Shown here piece after piece: positions 39,101 through 51,228 of a stretch of 64,000 nt of DNA. The stretch is taken from NCBI RefSeq assembly GCF_000150275.1, contig NW_002060945.1, positions 3,185,172 through 3,249,171 on the forward strand, read 5' to 3'. The notes beneath the pieces are model-generated. The model did no database searches, was not told the DNA's origin, and was given only the letters and a program-made list of their open reading frames with translations. The DNA is from Trichoplax adhaerens. Lineage: Eukaryota > Placozoa > Uniplacotomia > Trichoplacea > Trichoplacidae. Every line of letters starts with the position of its first letter. The first letter of the stretch is position 1. Both the position numbers and the translations under genes were made by a program.

Positions 39101-41967
39101 AAATGTTCTAAATTCTGATACAAGAGCAATTATATAATATTATATACGGTTCTCGTTGAATATGAAGGTCACTAAAGTTGCTCAAAGATAATACAACTGA
39201 GAAAGTAATGGTCCTTAGGAACTACTGCAGAGTACTTCGCTCAGCGGGAAAATTTAAGGAATCTATCGACATCTACAATACTTTATCGGCCAAAGACCTT
39301 ACTTTTGATGATAAAACTGGACTTTCTTTAAATCTATTCTTCAGCGGTCGATTCAAAGAAAGTTACGCCGGTAACTAATTTTAAAAGTCGTAATAGCTAA
39401 AGTTACAATGTTGAAAAATAAAAGTATTTATAGTATACGTATTTTTCTTTTAAGATAATCGCTTATGTGTGATACTTTTACAATGAGATATATGTTTTAT
39501 TGTAACACTCTTTATAGTACTTGAGGAGGCAATAAAGATGAATATAACCTCTGAAGAAGCATCGCATGGTAAAGTCTTAAAAGCGATAATAGCTTATGCA
39601 GCTGGCGATGCAAAGCATGCAAAAGTTCTGCTCCTTCAGGTTTCACAAATGCAGCCAGCAAATCGACATGGGTTGTTAGCTCTTGCGTATTTGGCTATCC
39701 TATTAGGAGATGGAACTTTATTAACGGCTGTTTTAGCAGAATTGATGAAAATTAGTTTTAAGAATGAACAATTCATTAGCAGATATAGTCTTCTTTTCTC
39801 AGCATTTTATAAGTTACAAGTTAGTAGTTTTCGATATTCATAGAACTTGCTATTTTTATCTTCAATTATTATATTTTAAACTTCTATTCAAATCTAGAAC
39901 GATAACGTAAAGGCTCGAAATTTTATTTGTAAAATGATTCACGAAAAGCCTGAGTACGCTGTGCTTTGGCGGCAATTGGGTAACCACATTATCGCAAGCT
40001 CACCAGAAAAATCATCCCTTGCTTGCAAATGTGCTAGAACTTCACGCATTTTAAATATTATATCTAGCCCGGTAAGATATGCTATGTTCTATTATAAACT
40101 ATCATTTTCAAATTTATCCGTGGAATGAGTCTGCAATGCAGGAGTAAGAAGTACGTAAGTGTTTGCGGCCATATTTTCATTTAAATGTCAAAATTAAATT
40201 TTAACCCATTTAGAGTTCATTGGCTTTAGAAGCGACTGGTCTGCTAACCTGTAAAATCGGTAGCAACGATAAAACTAGATTTACTAGTAATGTTCACAAA
40301 TTGCCAATTAGAGTAGCGTCCAAGGTGGTGTTTCTTAAACCAGACAATCCCTATAATTGGGCAGTACTAGGAACTGCAATTGCTGCTCATAATCGGTATA
40401 GTGTTGCAAGTAACACAATGAAGAAGGAATATCTTAACAATTTGAATTTGAAAGTCTGGGCATTTACTAATCGAGCTGGTAATGAACTCTTTGATAAAAT
40501 TGAAACTTTACCGATTACTATCGCGCGAAGTTATAAAATATTCCTTTTCTACAAGTGTACAGTATGTTACGTTCATACCTAGTGAATATGAACTTAACAT
40601 TATGAACTCCTTATGGCACCGTACAATTGATGCTGTACTACAGTGACTACTAAAAGAAAGAGAGCATTTATCTCTTCTTTCTTTTAGTATACCTGCGTTA
40701 CTATACATAGATAAAAAAGCATGTGGAAAGATATTTAACTCAGGTCTCTACAGTGTAGATTTGTAGTAAAGTGCAAAATTCCATGTGAAGTTTGTAGAGC
40801 GGTTTGTATGCTTGTGAAAATCTCTTTGGAAAATTCACACGTTACCTATTCATACCGATGTCGATTAAGATAAGTTCTTACAAATATTTTTATTCATTTC
40901 TTAGCTGAGTTAAAGAAGCAGGTAGTCCCGAAAGAGTTGAAATATCACGTACCAAAACTACACTCTGCATGTATAGCTTCCTTGCATCGATTACAAGTTT
41001 GGCTAACCTTGGCGAAAATTCGATCGTTGGTTTTCAGTAGTAAAGTAGAAGAGGCTAAAGAATTCTACCTAAAGGTAATGTAGTTCTGATCTTTTTCAAT
41101 TATTTATTACCAGCATATACTTTCTCTTTCCGATTAACTAAGTAGCAACATTTTTTGTACAGGCGAAAAATGATTTCCCCGAGCAAGCTTCTGAAATAGA
41201 ATTCTTACTGAATAAATCCCTAATAATGACTACGAAGAAAAATTCAGCTGTAGATTTATCACCTCTCAAGTTACTTAATGTCGATATGAAGCCTCATTTC
41301 TGGAAAGTACGTAGTAAACATACGATAGTGGTAATAATACTCGCTAATCTTTGAAGCTTACGTTACTTTAAAATTCCAAGGTTACTTCATACCACATTTG
41401 TTGCATTATCCTTTATAGGAAATGGCCGAATTGTATACACATCTCGGAATGATGAAAGCAGCTGAATATTGTTACCGTCGGTATTTGAAAATGGCCGATA
41501 AAAAAACTACTCAAATAGAGGCATTATTTTGCTTAGCCCATTTAGCTCTCCGAGCTATAAACTACCAGGATCAAGAATCACATCGGTGGCTAGCTCTTGG
41601 GCAAGAGGCGATTAGTGAAATAATGAAGCAATATTCCAACAATAGTTTATCACAGTTATTTGCAAGCTTATTTAGTCACCATGATAAAAACCTAAAAAAT
41701 GCATATCGATTTAGTAAACAATTATTAGCGCAAGAAAATTGCATGTCTATCGATATTTCACGGTATTTATCGTTACTTTATTTTATAAGTAAGAAAGAAA
41801 ACGATAATATTCAACTGTCTATAAAGAATTGCGATAATAACCTGATGCTGTCCATGATTTACTATCACATGGGATTGCATTACGAGAACAAACGATACAT
41901 ATGCAATGCAATTCATATAGACCCGGCACAAGGTAAATATTGGGAAGCATTATATCAATTGAACTAA
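33160..41967 (+). CDS. TTC37: TTC37/SKI3, TPR scaffold of the Ski complex
   Basis: About 1650 aa (vertebrate protein ~1564) from ~32 exons: 33160-33246, 33832-33975, 34121-34215, 34275-34386, 34468-34563, 34863-34958, 35084-35216, 35307-35447, 35572-35903, 36011-36250, 36334-36566, 36650-36987, 37079-37181, 37269-37361, 37431-37517, 37623-37707, 37801-37845, 37986-38058, 38129-38190, 38301-38357, 38436-38504, 38624-38698, 38765-38894, 38994-39087, 39168-39370, 39518-39819, 39898-40071, 40214 to ~40554, one uncertain exon near 40690-40742, 40905-41074, 41163-41306, 41419-41967. The N terminus (SKEIKGYLKAAREAI) and near-C-terminal GMMKAAEYCYRR match the family, and many TPR motifs run throughout (AADPYYIEAWIGQ-type helices). 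Ski3 scaffolds the SKI2 helicase and WDR61 and feeds RNA to the cytoplasmic exosome. The 40555-40904 stretch is the one unresolved part. Confidence 0.93.
35037..35070 (+). repeat. ATT trinucleotide microsatellite in a TTC37 intron
   Basis: A run of about eight ATT units just before the acceptor of the exon at 35084. It is a simple-sequence tract in the intron and does not enter the coding exon. Confidence 0.9.
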
Positions 41968-42315
41968 AAGCAAGCTTTGATATCAATGTTCGTACTAGTC
42001 AGTAATCTATGAAGTGGAAATATTTCCTAGTTTTGTCTGTAAGATAACATTCCGTATTATGCTGGATTTGGTAACATTTTCGGTTAAATTCAAATGCATC
42101 AATTGTAATTATTATTGTTAAACTGGTAAATACCATTATCTACACTGTGCATCAATTTCTTATTAAGGTGCTATTATATGGTAAATTCGAAGTAAGATCT
42201 ATTTATTTTTTATGAAATTCTTTTAAGAAATCATTTCACAGTAATTAGAATCAGTATTTATCTTTACTGAAAAACGAAAATAATTGCTAACTGTATATAA
42301 AAAAGCAACTTATGA

Positions 42316-44135
42316 TTACTGATACTGGCAACGGACTATATTTTCGTTAATTTCCTTTTGCAGTGACAGTAATTTATCCCATTGTTCTTTAGTAAGTGAT
42401 ATACCTAAAATATTAGCAAGCATTGCCATCCTTAGATGTAGCTACGATATTGCACATATCGTCAACCATAATTCATGCAAAATACAGCACTTTGAGGATT
42501 CAGTTCTATTTAATACCTTTTTTGGATGGTTTTAATTCACCATGACTGTCTTTGTAGTACTCTCGAATGTCAACTAGTGTACTCTTACGAAACGATCGTA
42601 CGCTTACATACCTCTTGGAAGATAGCTGTAATATAAAATCTCGGAATTACATGTATGACCAATTAATAAATCAAGATATGATTATAATTACATGCTTAAT
42701 TAACTATTCCTAAGATTATTGTTCTACTATGCGTCATTTTGTAACTAACCACTATCGATATGATCAATATGTCATCAGCTACTACATTATTACGTAGCGA
42801 AAGATCATTCTACCATATATTCAATAACTTTGCTTATGACAACAGATACTCGTATTTCAAAAATTGAACACATGTGTTACTTAATTCTTCCGTATTTCTA
42901 GAGCTTATAGACAACTCCAACAACAATCAATAATGGCATAATTACGTTATTATCTGCATTCATTTTGTTCTAAATATTTATTTGAGTTTATGTAGAAATG
43001 AATATCTAGACAAGATATAGATAAAGCAGGCAAATAGCTAAGGTATCATTTTAGCATAAATACAGGACTATCAACCATTTTAACATTGTACCTCGTGCAT
43101 GCAATCTTCCACCGAATCGTTCTTTTCGGATTTCGGAGTTGGTTTACTTTTCTTTACCTTTTTATCTACTGATGCTTTTTCCTACCATGTGGAAAGAAAT
43201 GCGATATAAAATCCTTTCCCAGATCAGTGATTAACATACCATTAACATGCAATGCGAATAATAATTTTCGTTAGTAATACGCTTATAACAATATTATCAT
43301 GATGTCAGCTTTGCCTTATCTGCCTATCGAATTTGTTACGATATACAGTACAGTAATGAAACGTATAAATAAATGTTGCCTATTTTCTTGTTTATTTGTA
43401 GTTACACTTATACCAGTGAGCATCCGCAAATTATACATTTACGATGATCCTACTATTTAACTGTATTGTTTGACGGTATCAAGTCGAATTCTAATTATCG
43501 ACAAGGGGGCAGCAAAGTACCATGAACGTACCTCATTCTACACAGTATTGTATCACTTTGCAAAACGCATAGTGCAATATAATGGCACAGTGAGCTCATA
43601 TCCTAGTCCATATTATCCTATGAGCATTGCATGGTAAATAATTGGCATTCAGCCTTTTTTACCGAACTATGCTCTATGGACAGTATTTACACTAGTTCTT
43701 CCAAGTATGTTGTTACATAGAATATATACATTTTATAAGATTGTTATTCAACAATGTATCCAACTGCTAACTAGATGACGGTAGTAAGCATTGCATTTCA
43801 AATTTACTGTAAAACGAATCACTAATGAAACTATTTGTTAAAGCACGATAGCAATGAGCTCAGAACAAGTACTAACGTGCTCATTGTCTTCCACTCTTCC
43901 TAGACTAATTTAACCGTTCACTTAATCGTATCATCGTGCTACAGAGCTGCTAGTGCTTTTTCCTGGATGAAAAATTGCATCATGCAATACTAGAGCTAAT
44001 TCATTCTGAACGATTTCTTATATCTGCCATATAACAACTACAACTAACTTCCTCTGCTGAGCTATTGGAATCTTCTGAACTGTTGATGATTGCTGCAGAT
44101 TTGATTCTTTTCCTTTTAAGATCAGAAGGACCCAT
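42316..44135 (-). CDS. SUB1: SUB1/PC4 transcriptional coactivator
   Basis: 124 aa (human 127) from four exons: 44049-44135, 43092-43181, 42517-42625, 42316-42404, all in phase with GT/AG borders. The N terminus is Ser/Lys/Glu-rich (INSSEDSNSSAEE, then a Lys-rich stretch). The C-terminal ssDNA-binding domain (~60-118) is unmistakable: RYVSVRSF, LVDIREYYKDSHGELKPSKK and KGISLTKEQWDKL line up with human RYVSVRDF, LIDIREYW and KGISLNPEQW. PC4 dimers bind single-stranded DNA and aid RNA polymerase II transcription and genome stability in the nucleus. The start ATG at 44135 is the first that joins this frame. The gene is head-to-head with SERF (453 bases between ATGs) and tail-to-tail with TTC37 (348 bases between stops). 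Confidence 0.95.
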
Positions 44136-44588
44136 TGCTAATCTCGTAAACTTGCGTTTGTATTTACAACTATAAATTGACAAGTGGTGGAGAGTCTGTC
44201 TGTCTGTATTATCTGTAAAAAATGATACAGGACTAGTGCAGTACAGTGCAGTACAGTACTGTACAGTATAGTACACTACTGTCATAAGAGCATCAAGAAC
44301 TGTAATCTACCAAAACCCTCAATAATAAATCTGACCAAAAGCTGTTTCAGTGGCATTTTCCCGTCCGTCTGTAGCGGTACAGTGCACCGTGTACAGTACA
44401 CCGTGGTACAGTACTGTACTGTAGAATTTTCTCCGTGGACTGTAGCGATTTCTAGCCAAACAAAAGCCATCCCCCTCCAACGAAAGTGCTCAACGAACCA
44501 ACTCCTTTTTCGCCTCCATATTCTGGATCAATCCTAGTTGCCAAAAAACGGTAGTGATTAACACTTTCACTAGCTGTTATCTACCATA
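44136..44588. promoter_or_regulatory. Short divergent promoter, SUB1 (-) and SERF (+)
   Basis: Only 453 bases separate the two start codons, so both promoters and 5' UTRs must share this space. It contains two dense TACTGTA/TACAGTA clusters, at 44238-44280 and 44377-44424, the second built of alternating GTACAGTGCACCG and GTACAGTACACCG words. This is the clearest example of the motif in a promoter position. Function is inferred. Confidence 0.6.
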
Positions 44589-46367
44589 ATGACCCGTAAG
44601 TATAGCAAATCAGTATTAATTTAGTAAATAACCACTTTATGTATTTTACAAGTCAATAGGATGGATGATAGTGATATATTCTTGTAGTGAATACGCCTAT
44701 AGTATACTGTAACGTACTTGTCCCTTTTGAAATTCTTGTCCATTTATAAATGGCGTCGCAAGTGTCACAAGCAGCGTAACTCCTCGATTTTCGATCGGAT
44801 ATCGAAATGATACTATCGCTAAGATGCCATTGTTAGCTCTATATGATTGTATTATCTGTTTCGAATGGATTATGGGTGTTGTAATGACAGTTTCAGTTTA
44901 GTTGACGGCGTCGTTGCTACTAAGAATTTTTGACTTTGCTCTATATTGGTGCATGGACTGTTTACGGTACAACGCTTGCAGTCGCGATCCTACCGTAATG
45001 CAGGAATGACACTGCTGTACTGATATACCAAGATGAAGTACAACTAAACCCTTAATTCACTGCCTGAGAAAAGGCCCACAAAAGTACTCGTACTTTACTA
45101 TGTATAGTATCATCATACGCATGATGATGTTGGGTGAAAGTTATTTATCTAGGGGATTTAAAAAGATTAATTCTATAATTTACAGAATAACTGTAATTAA
45201 TCGTGAAATAAGCACCAGCAAATAATCATTTTATTGACACTGCATTTATGTCAGTGAAACTTTGAACTTGATTTAGTTCAGATATACTAATTCATTCATA
45301 CTGTAGCAATTGAGTTTAAGTTTAGTCGTCTCGACTATTGTCTGATTGATGTTTTTAACTTAATTGGGTTCCTACTTTTTGAAATACTTCAGTTGTACCC
45401 ACAACTACCATACGAGTATTTAATATTCTAGATGATAATGCAATGCTCATACGATATTTTGAAATCGAAGAAATGGATCCGAAATTTGTGTAACGATTAA
45501 ACGCTTCTTTCTCGATCAAAGCGGTGGATCATTTGACGTTAAAAATCAATAAGCAAATAAATAATCTGCATTACTCGTCACGCAAGAACAATAAAAAAAA
45601 AACGGACATTAAAACCATTAATTATGACGGTTATACAACTAAGTGCAACTGTACGTGTAATTGAAAAATAAAGCAAGTTACCGTTGTTACTAGCGTATTA
45701 TTCGTATAATTCCTCTTTTTATATAGCAAAGACAATAGCACAAATCCATCTACAAAATTTTCCTCTTACTCACTGGTGTGTGTATAATTTTCGACTTTCT
45801 TCTATTCTTACTGCAATTATTCTATACAAATGCAGTCTCTTTCCGAAATTCTCTACGAGAATGACAGCACATTTTGTTAAAGCCAGTATAGAGTCCTATC
45901 GATACCGTCAGCTGATATTAGCCTTTGTACTTTAGGTGGAAATCAACGTGAATTAGCCCGCGCAAAGAACCAAAAAAAGCAACAGAAAGATCAAAAATCT
46001 CAAAGTAAATCAAACGCAAACCTAACGAAACGAAAGGAATTGTAAGTCTACTACTTTCGACAGAATTGTATATAAAACGGCCTAATAACCTGATCATATA
46101 AATGGATCATTTTTGAGTGAATTTCCCATTCCCTGTAGTAGTACTGTATACGTAGATAGTATTTAGTATTATCAAACTCTTGTAATATAACAGTATTACT
46201 ACTTTGATGTGATAGTTTACATTGTAGTTTAAAAGTGGTCTTTGCAACAGCAATGTGTAGTTGTTATCATATTTTTAATTAGCCAATTTGACTCAAACTG
46301 CAAACTTCTTTTTTATAGGGATGCTCAAGCGATGAGAGAAAAACAGAAGAAACATGATGCTCAATGA
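44589..46367 (+). CDS. SERF: SERF family small basic protein
   Basis: 53 aa from three exons: 44589-44595 (seven bases, ATGACCC), 45936-46041 and 46319-46367. The seven-base first exon joined to the second gives MTRGNQRELARAKNQKKQQ, the family signature (human SERF2 begins MTRGNQRELARQKNMKKQ). The end (LDAQAMREKQKKHDAQ) matches the family's conserved MQQKQKK region. SERF proteins are tiny, highly charged and disordered; they are known as modifiers of amyloid aggregation and are RNA/nucleolus associated. The first intron is ~1.3 kb, long for this window. The next gene, convergent, is SMN. Gene too short to be found by ORF length alone. Confidence 0.96.
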
Positions 46368-47477
46368 GTCTGTCATATAATAACACACATTCTATGCTAT
46401 GGTGCTACATTTGCTGAATTGGCTGCAAATGCGTACTTAGCATAGTCTTCTACCACAATCACAAATGTTTATCAACTAACCAAATTCATGAATAATAATA
46501 TACCAAAAGTAATAACAGCAATAATAATTATAGATAGTAGCTAGTTAAAGACATACACGGTATTAGTTTTCTTATTTGGATACGTGTTCTGGTAATCCTT
46601 ATTTCTTAGGATGGCATGTACCAGTATGTGGTTGTTTTTATCATCGCGGATACTATAGTAGGTACAGTAAAGGTTAAGTTCTGGTACATTTGATATCGAG
46701 TCGACTAGCTCGATATAAGCCATTAGCCAAAACAATGTTAATGTATAAATAAATTAAAATGATGGAAATTTGAAATTCAATAAAGGGGCATAAATCTACC
46801 AGTTTTAAGTTTTTGATTGCTTTCAGCAAACTTAATGAATCTTACGTAGCGCGTGTCATAAAATTGATACATTTTATTGCATTTCTATTGATCTTCACCA
46901 CATGTAAATCACGAGTTAATTTCATCAATTATGTCTATATTAGCCTTCGTAGCTTAAAAATGACATTATCGCAATTACAGTATATTATGACCAATGCATA
47001 CCTAAATGCATGCTTGTGGCATGATACCACTTCAGTAACTGACTATCGTGTTAGTATATTTGCTTGGGTTTGTGAAAAGTGGATTGTGTGCAATGGGCGC
47101 AACTGGAATTTGATACTGTATCAGAAAATTCTTAACATATAAATAGCTGTATACGTATTCTGGGCAATCCTACTTTGATTTATTTTGTCGTTGTAAATAC
47201 TGTGGGGCTCTATTTAACTTTAGTAAAACGTAGTTATACTTAAGCATTTCCATTTGTAATTCGAATCTACCAAAATCTGCTCACATAGTAAATATATAAT
47301 TGCAAAGACAGGATAAAGTGTTCTTTATTACGACACCATCTAATGAAATTTTGTTTTCAAATATACATCCGTGATCGTAGCAAAATTAATTTTTACAGTC
47401 GTTTAATGAAACGTATGAACCTGTTTTTATACAATAATACAAACATCTTGAAGTATTCGTTTTCAGGGATCCTTTTT
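46368..47477. other. Convergent spacer between SERF and SMN
   Basis: 1.1 kb with the 3' ends of both genes. AATAAA-like words lie near 46745-46755. The plus-strand frame 46813-47142 begins at TTG rather than ATG, shows no family resemblance and is rejected as a gene. Confidence 0.45.
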
Positions 47478-50326
47478 TCATTTCTTCTTGGATTTATCCT
47501 TAGCTTTCCTAATGGCCTATAATTAAAATTATTTTCTAAAGTTTATACTTTCAAATTATTCCTTAGGACTATTGCAAAAATTCTATATGTTCAAACTCCA
47601 GACTCGAAAGTGATACAATATTAATTGCAGTAGATCAACGGAGAAATAGGAATAGCTACGCGCTTGCACACTTCTCATAGCGCTGGTCCAACTGTAAACA
47701 GTCTAGGTTTATTTCAAAAGAAAATGCATATACGCTTAATACACTGAATTTTTACCTGATAATATCCAGTGCGATAGCCAGCCATATACCAGGACATGAT
47801 TAGGTTGGAAAGAAGTTCATCATTTATGTCATCACTTGATAATGGCGGTGGTTGCGGAGGAAGCGGCTACGATATAACAATTGCAATTGTTGTCATGATA
47901 TTCAACTGACTACGGTAGTGTATTTGTTTTATAAAATAAGCATAAGGTAGTAGCTATTTTTATCGATAATAAGTATTGAAATTTCCGCCATTAAATTTCA
48001 CTTACGGGAACAGCAGATGCTGACATACCCGGATGTCCAAATGGAGGCATTTGCTAAAAGCAAGTAAATCAATCAATTTAGTGGCAGACAGAATCCCGAC
48101 GATGCATTTTACAGATAAATGCCATAGTACAGTATAAGAATGTAATTGCAAACATAATTAAATATCAACAGGCTATTTAATAAAATTTCATATCCTAAAT
48201 CCATAACACGTATTGCTATGGAATATTAAATACCACTAATGCATTATATCTTCATCATGAATTCAACTTACAAAAGGAGGTTGCATGTGCATCGGAGGTA
48301 CGGGTGGTGGTGGTGGTGGCGGATACTATGATAAATTGCAGCAGATTAACAGGCGTTATAAGAATTAGTAAATCAGCAGGCTGGTATATAGAAAATATAT
48401 TTGCGATGTTCGTATTGCACACTGTTAAAGATCATCATCTGTCTTCATTTTGAAAATAATTACTATATTCCTACAGTATTGAGTAAACACTTATCATTGT
48501 CACGTGTATGCTTAACCGCAAGTAGCTTTTTATACAGCATTAGGAAGACGTACATATGCATTCGGATAGAAGTTATTCGCTCCATAATTTGGATAATTAG
48601 ACTGATGATAAGAGGCCCTATTCCAATGACTATTTTTGGCTGTACGGTCTTGTGGAAAATTACCAGAGGGATAATTGTTAGGCTGTTGATAATAATCTGC
48701 AAATTGATTGCTGTAATCTATATTATACGCTTCCTCGGTATATTCTTCCTCTCTATCTTGATTTTCTTCTTCCTTTACGTTGTAGGAGAGTACATAGATA
48801 AAATATTCAAACAGTAATCTACATTAACTTGTGCTGTAGAAATCATTAAACTTAAACTTAAAAAATACTTATTGTAAGGTAGATATATGACATTACATAG
48901 TTACGGTCTGCCATACGATCAAGTAGTTTGATTTGGGCTTCATAGTCATCCTCACTTATGACTACTACTTGGTCAAGTAATAATTCCACACTATTTTCTC
49001 CATCTTGTCCGTACACAACTTCGCATATTCCTGAGCTTTCATCTACTGAGGTAACTTCTCCAACTCTGACTTCATTTTCATAAAAGAATTTACACTTGCA
49101 CCCCTTTCTAAGTTGTGAAACCTTAATGCATGGATTGCCAATAGAAGCGAATCAGTAACTATTTTTCTAAGTATGACTTCTGACGTATTACCAGAGATTA
49201 TGAATACATACCTTATTACGTGGTGACTTTGATTTTGATTTTTTGGACTTCCTATTGATGTTTTTAATTCATTATTATTTCCAGATGAAATTAATTTAAG
49301 ATACGACTGTGACACAGCATTACAATAAACAGTTGTAAAATAAGGCTGAAATTGATTGAAAGTGGAAATTACCTATTTTTTTTATTTTCTGGTAGTTTAC
49401 CCTAGTAATGAAAATAAGAGTCAACATTCAGAAAAATATATACAGTAGAGATACTCGATACAGGTGTAAGTGTATCTGTAAGTGGTAGCTATACAGTCCT
49501 TCTACTGTACTCGTCCAGATTAATTTTACATAGTCAGTAGTAGCCACGCAAATTTGCAATCGTCCAGTCAATTGACAATAAAAGTATAAAAGTTATGGCA
49601 GTATCAATCAGTGTATTGAGCGAATAAAAGACTTCTCCACTTTGCTAGAATTAGCTTGCAATAATTACGAACCAGCTTGTCATTTTTGTATGTAAGTTAA
49701 TGTATATTTGTGAACTAATTCATTTCTATCAGCACAATACGTTCTATAAAGGCATTAAATAACATTCCAAAAATGAATCGTTTCCACTACCGCATACAGG
49801 TAGCTTAAGATAATTAATCTAAATATGCGTATAGGAGTACGTATCTATAATTAATTGATCGATACAAGGCATTTTGATGCTCCTTTTTACTTTCCTCAAG
49901 CTCTAATTTATAATATAGTACCGTATTCAATCAATCACGTTCACTGATTGACTGAGATGACAGATTCGTTACTACGCTGTATTTTTATGTCCTGAGCCAG
50001 CCTTCAGGCTCAGTCCTTCAACTTCTACTATAATTAGCTCAATTTAATGCAACAATTTTTCCTTCTAACTTACTTCGCGCATTGATGTAATTGCTTCATC
50101 ATAAGCCTTGATTAGAGCACTATCATCCCATACGTCGGAGTTATCATCATCCTTGAGAGACAAAAATAGAAAGTAAATGTATTTCTAGGCCTATTCTGCA
50201 ATTTGACCTAAGTCAACTCATCGCCAACGTCATGTTTGCGATACATTGCAGTCAGTACATGGCTTTTGCACAACCCTTACTTACATATCCTTGGCGATAA
50301 ACCACCTCTCCAGCAGTAGTAGCCAT
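47478..50326 (-). CDS. SMN1: Survival motor neuron protein (SMN)
   Basis: 294 aa in my model (human also 294) from ten in-phase exons: 50285-50326, 50074-50151, 49373-49401, 49212-49251, 48897-49121, 48554-48772, 48272-48325, 48006-48053, 47756-47866, 47478-47516. Order of parts: Gemin2-binding helix (~15-40, DVWDDSALIKAYDEAI); Lys/Ser-rich stretch (~50-63); Tudor domain (~64-115); Tyr/Asn-rich linker (~139-211); proline run (~212-229); C-terminal YG box (~265-282, MSWYMAGYRTGYY, human SWYMSGYHTGYY) and a basic tail (KAKDKSKKK). SMN oligomerises through the YG box and loads Sm rings on snRNAs. Odd point: the Tudor aromatic cage looks incomplete. Head-to-head with MRPL24, tail-to-tail with SERF. 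Confidence 0.95.
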
Positions 50327-50412
50327 ACTGTAGTTGGCAAGGCACTTTTTCAACTATTCAATTCAATTTACTAATGATAATTTGGAGATGCAACCACTGT
50401 GTCCACAACGAG

Positions 50413-50919
50413 CTGCACAGCAATTAATTATGGCGAAGATTTCAAGGAACGAATTTCACAGAAGCGATTACGAATTATGTAAGGCTGCACAGCAATCACT
50501 TATGGCGAAGATTTCAAGGAACGAATTTCACAGAAGCAATTGCGAATTATGTAAGGCTGCACAGCAATCACTTACGGCGAAGATTTCCAGGAACGAATTT
50601 CACAGAAGCGATTGCGAATTATGTCAAGGCTGCACAGCAATCAATTATGGCGAAGATTTCAAGGAACGAATTTCACAGAAGCGATTGCGAATTATGTAAG
50701 GCTGCACAGCAATCACTTATGGCGAAGATTTCAAGGAACGAATTTCACAGAAGCGATTGCGAATTATGTAAGGCTGCACAGCAATCACTTACGGCGAAGA
50801 TTTCCAGGAACGAATTTCACAGAAGCGATTGCGAATTATGTCAAGGCTGCACAGCAATCAATTATGGCGAAGATTTCCAGGAACAAATTTCACAGAAGCG
50901 ATTGCGAATTATGTTAAGG
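50413..50919. repeat. 72/73 bp minisatellite, seven copies with higher-order structure
   Basis: CTGCACAGCAAT recurs at 50413, 50485, 50557, 50630, 50702, 50774 and 50847, with a degenerate eighth start at 50920. Spacings are 72, 72, 73, 72, 72, 73, 73. Copies 2-4 and 5-7 form a 217 bp higher-order repeat (variants CACTTATGG, CACTTACGG, CAATTATGG in the same order). A plus-strand frame reads through 24-residue units (KAAQQSLMAKISRNEFHRSD...), but the extra base in every third unit shifts the frame, so coding function is unlikely. Confidence 0.92.
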
Positions 50920-51228
50920 CTGAAGGGTGCAAACGATTCAGTCGTTCGCCTACTAAAACAATGTAGTGTATGACCCTTGATAGAAAGGAGAATGAATTTA
51001 GGCGTCACTTTTTAGCAGTCACCCGTTCGTAGTCGATCGTTGCGTTGCGTCACTCTGCTAGTGTGTTACAATACAGTACTGTGTCACTCTCCTGGTGTGT
51101 TACAGTGTTGTGTCACTCTGCTAGTAGTACACGCTACTGTCACACATGCAATGTAGAAAAGAGAGAACGTCACTCGTCAGCGATCCGTGTCTCAAACTGA
51201 CAGTGTCACTACTGGACGTAGTGGCTGG

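Noticed and set aside
46813-47142. Plus-strand 109-codon frame between SERF and SMN
   Set aside because: Begins at TTG, has no family resemblance or splice support, and lies in the 3' flank of two genes.
48401-48817. Plus-strand 138-codon frame with hydrophobic, membrane-like product
   Set aside because: It is the complement of the Tyr/Asn/Glu-rich SMN exon 48554-48772.
50334-50973. Repetitive proteins read from the minisatellite (24-residue units)
   Set aside because: The 73-base units shift the frame every third copy, so no frame is maintained, and the array lies in a promoter interval.
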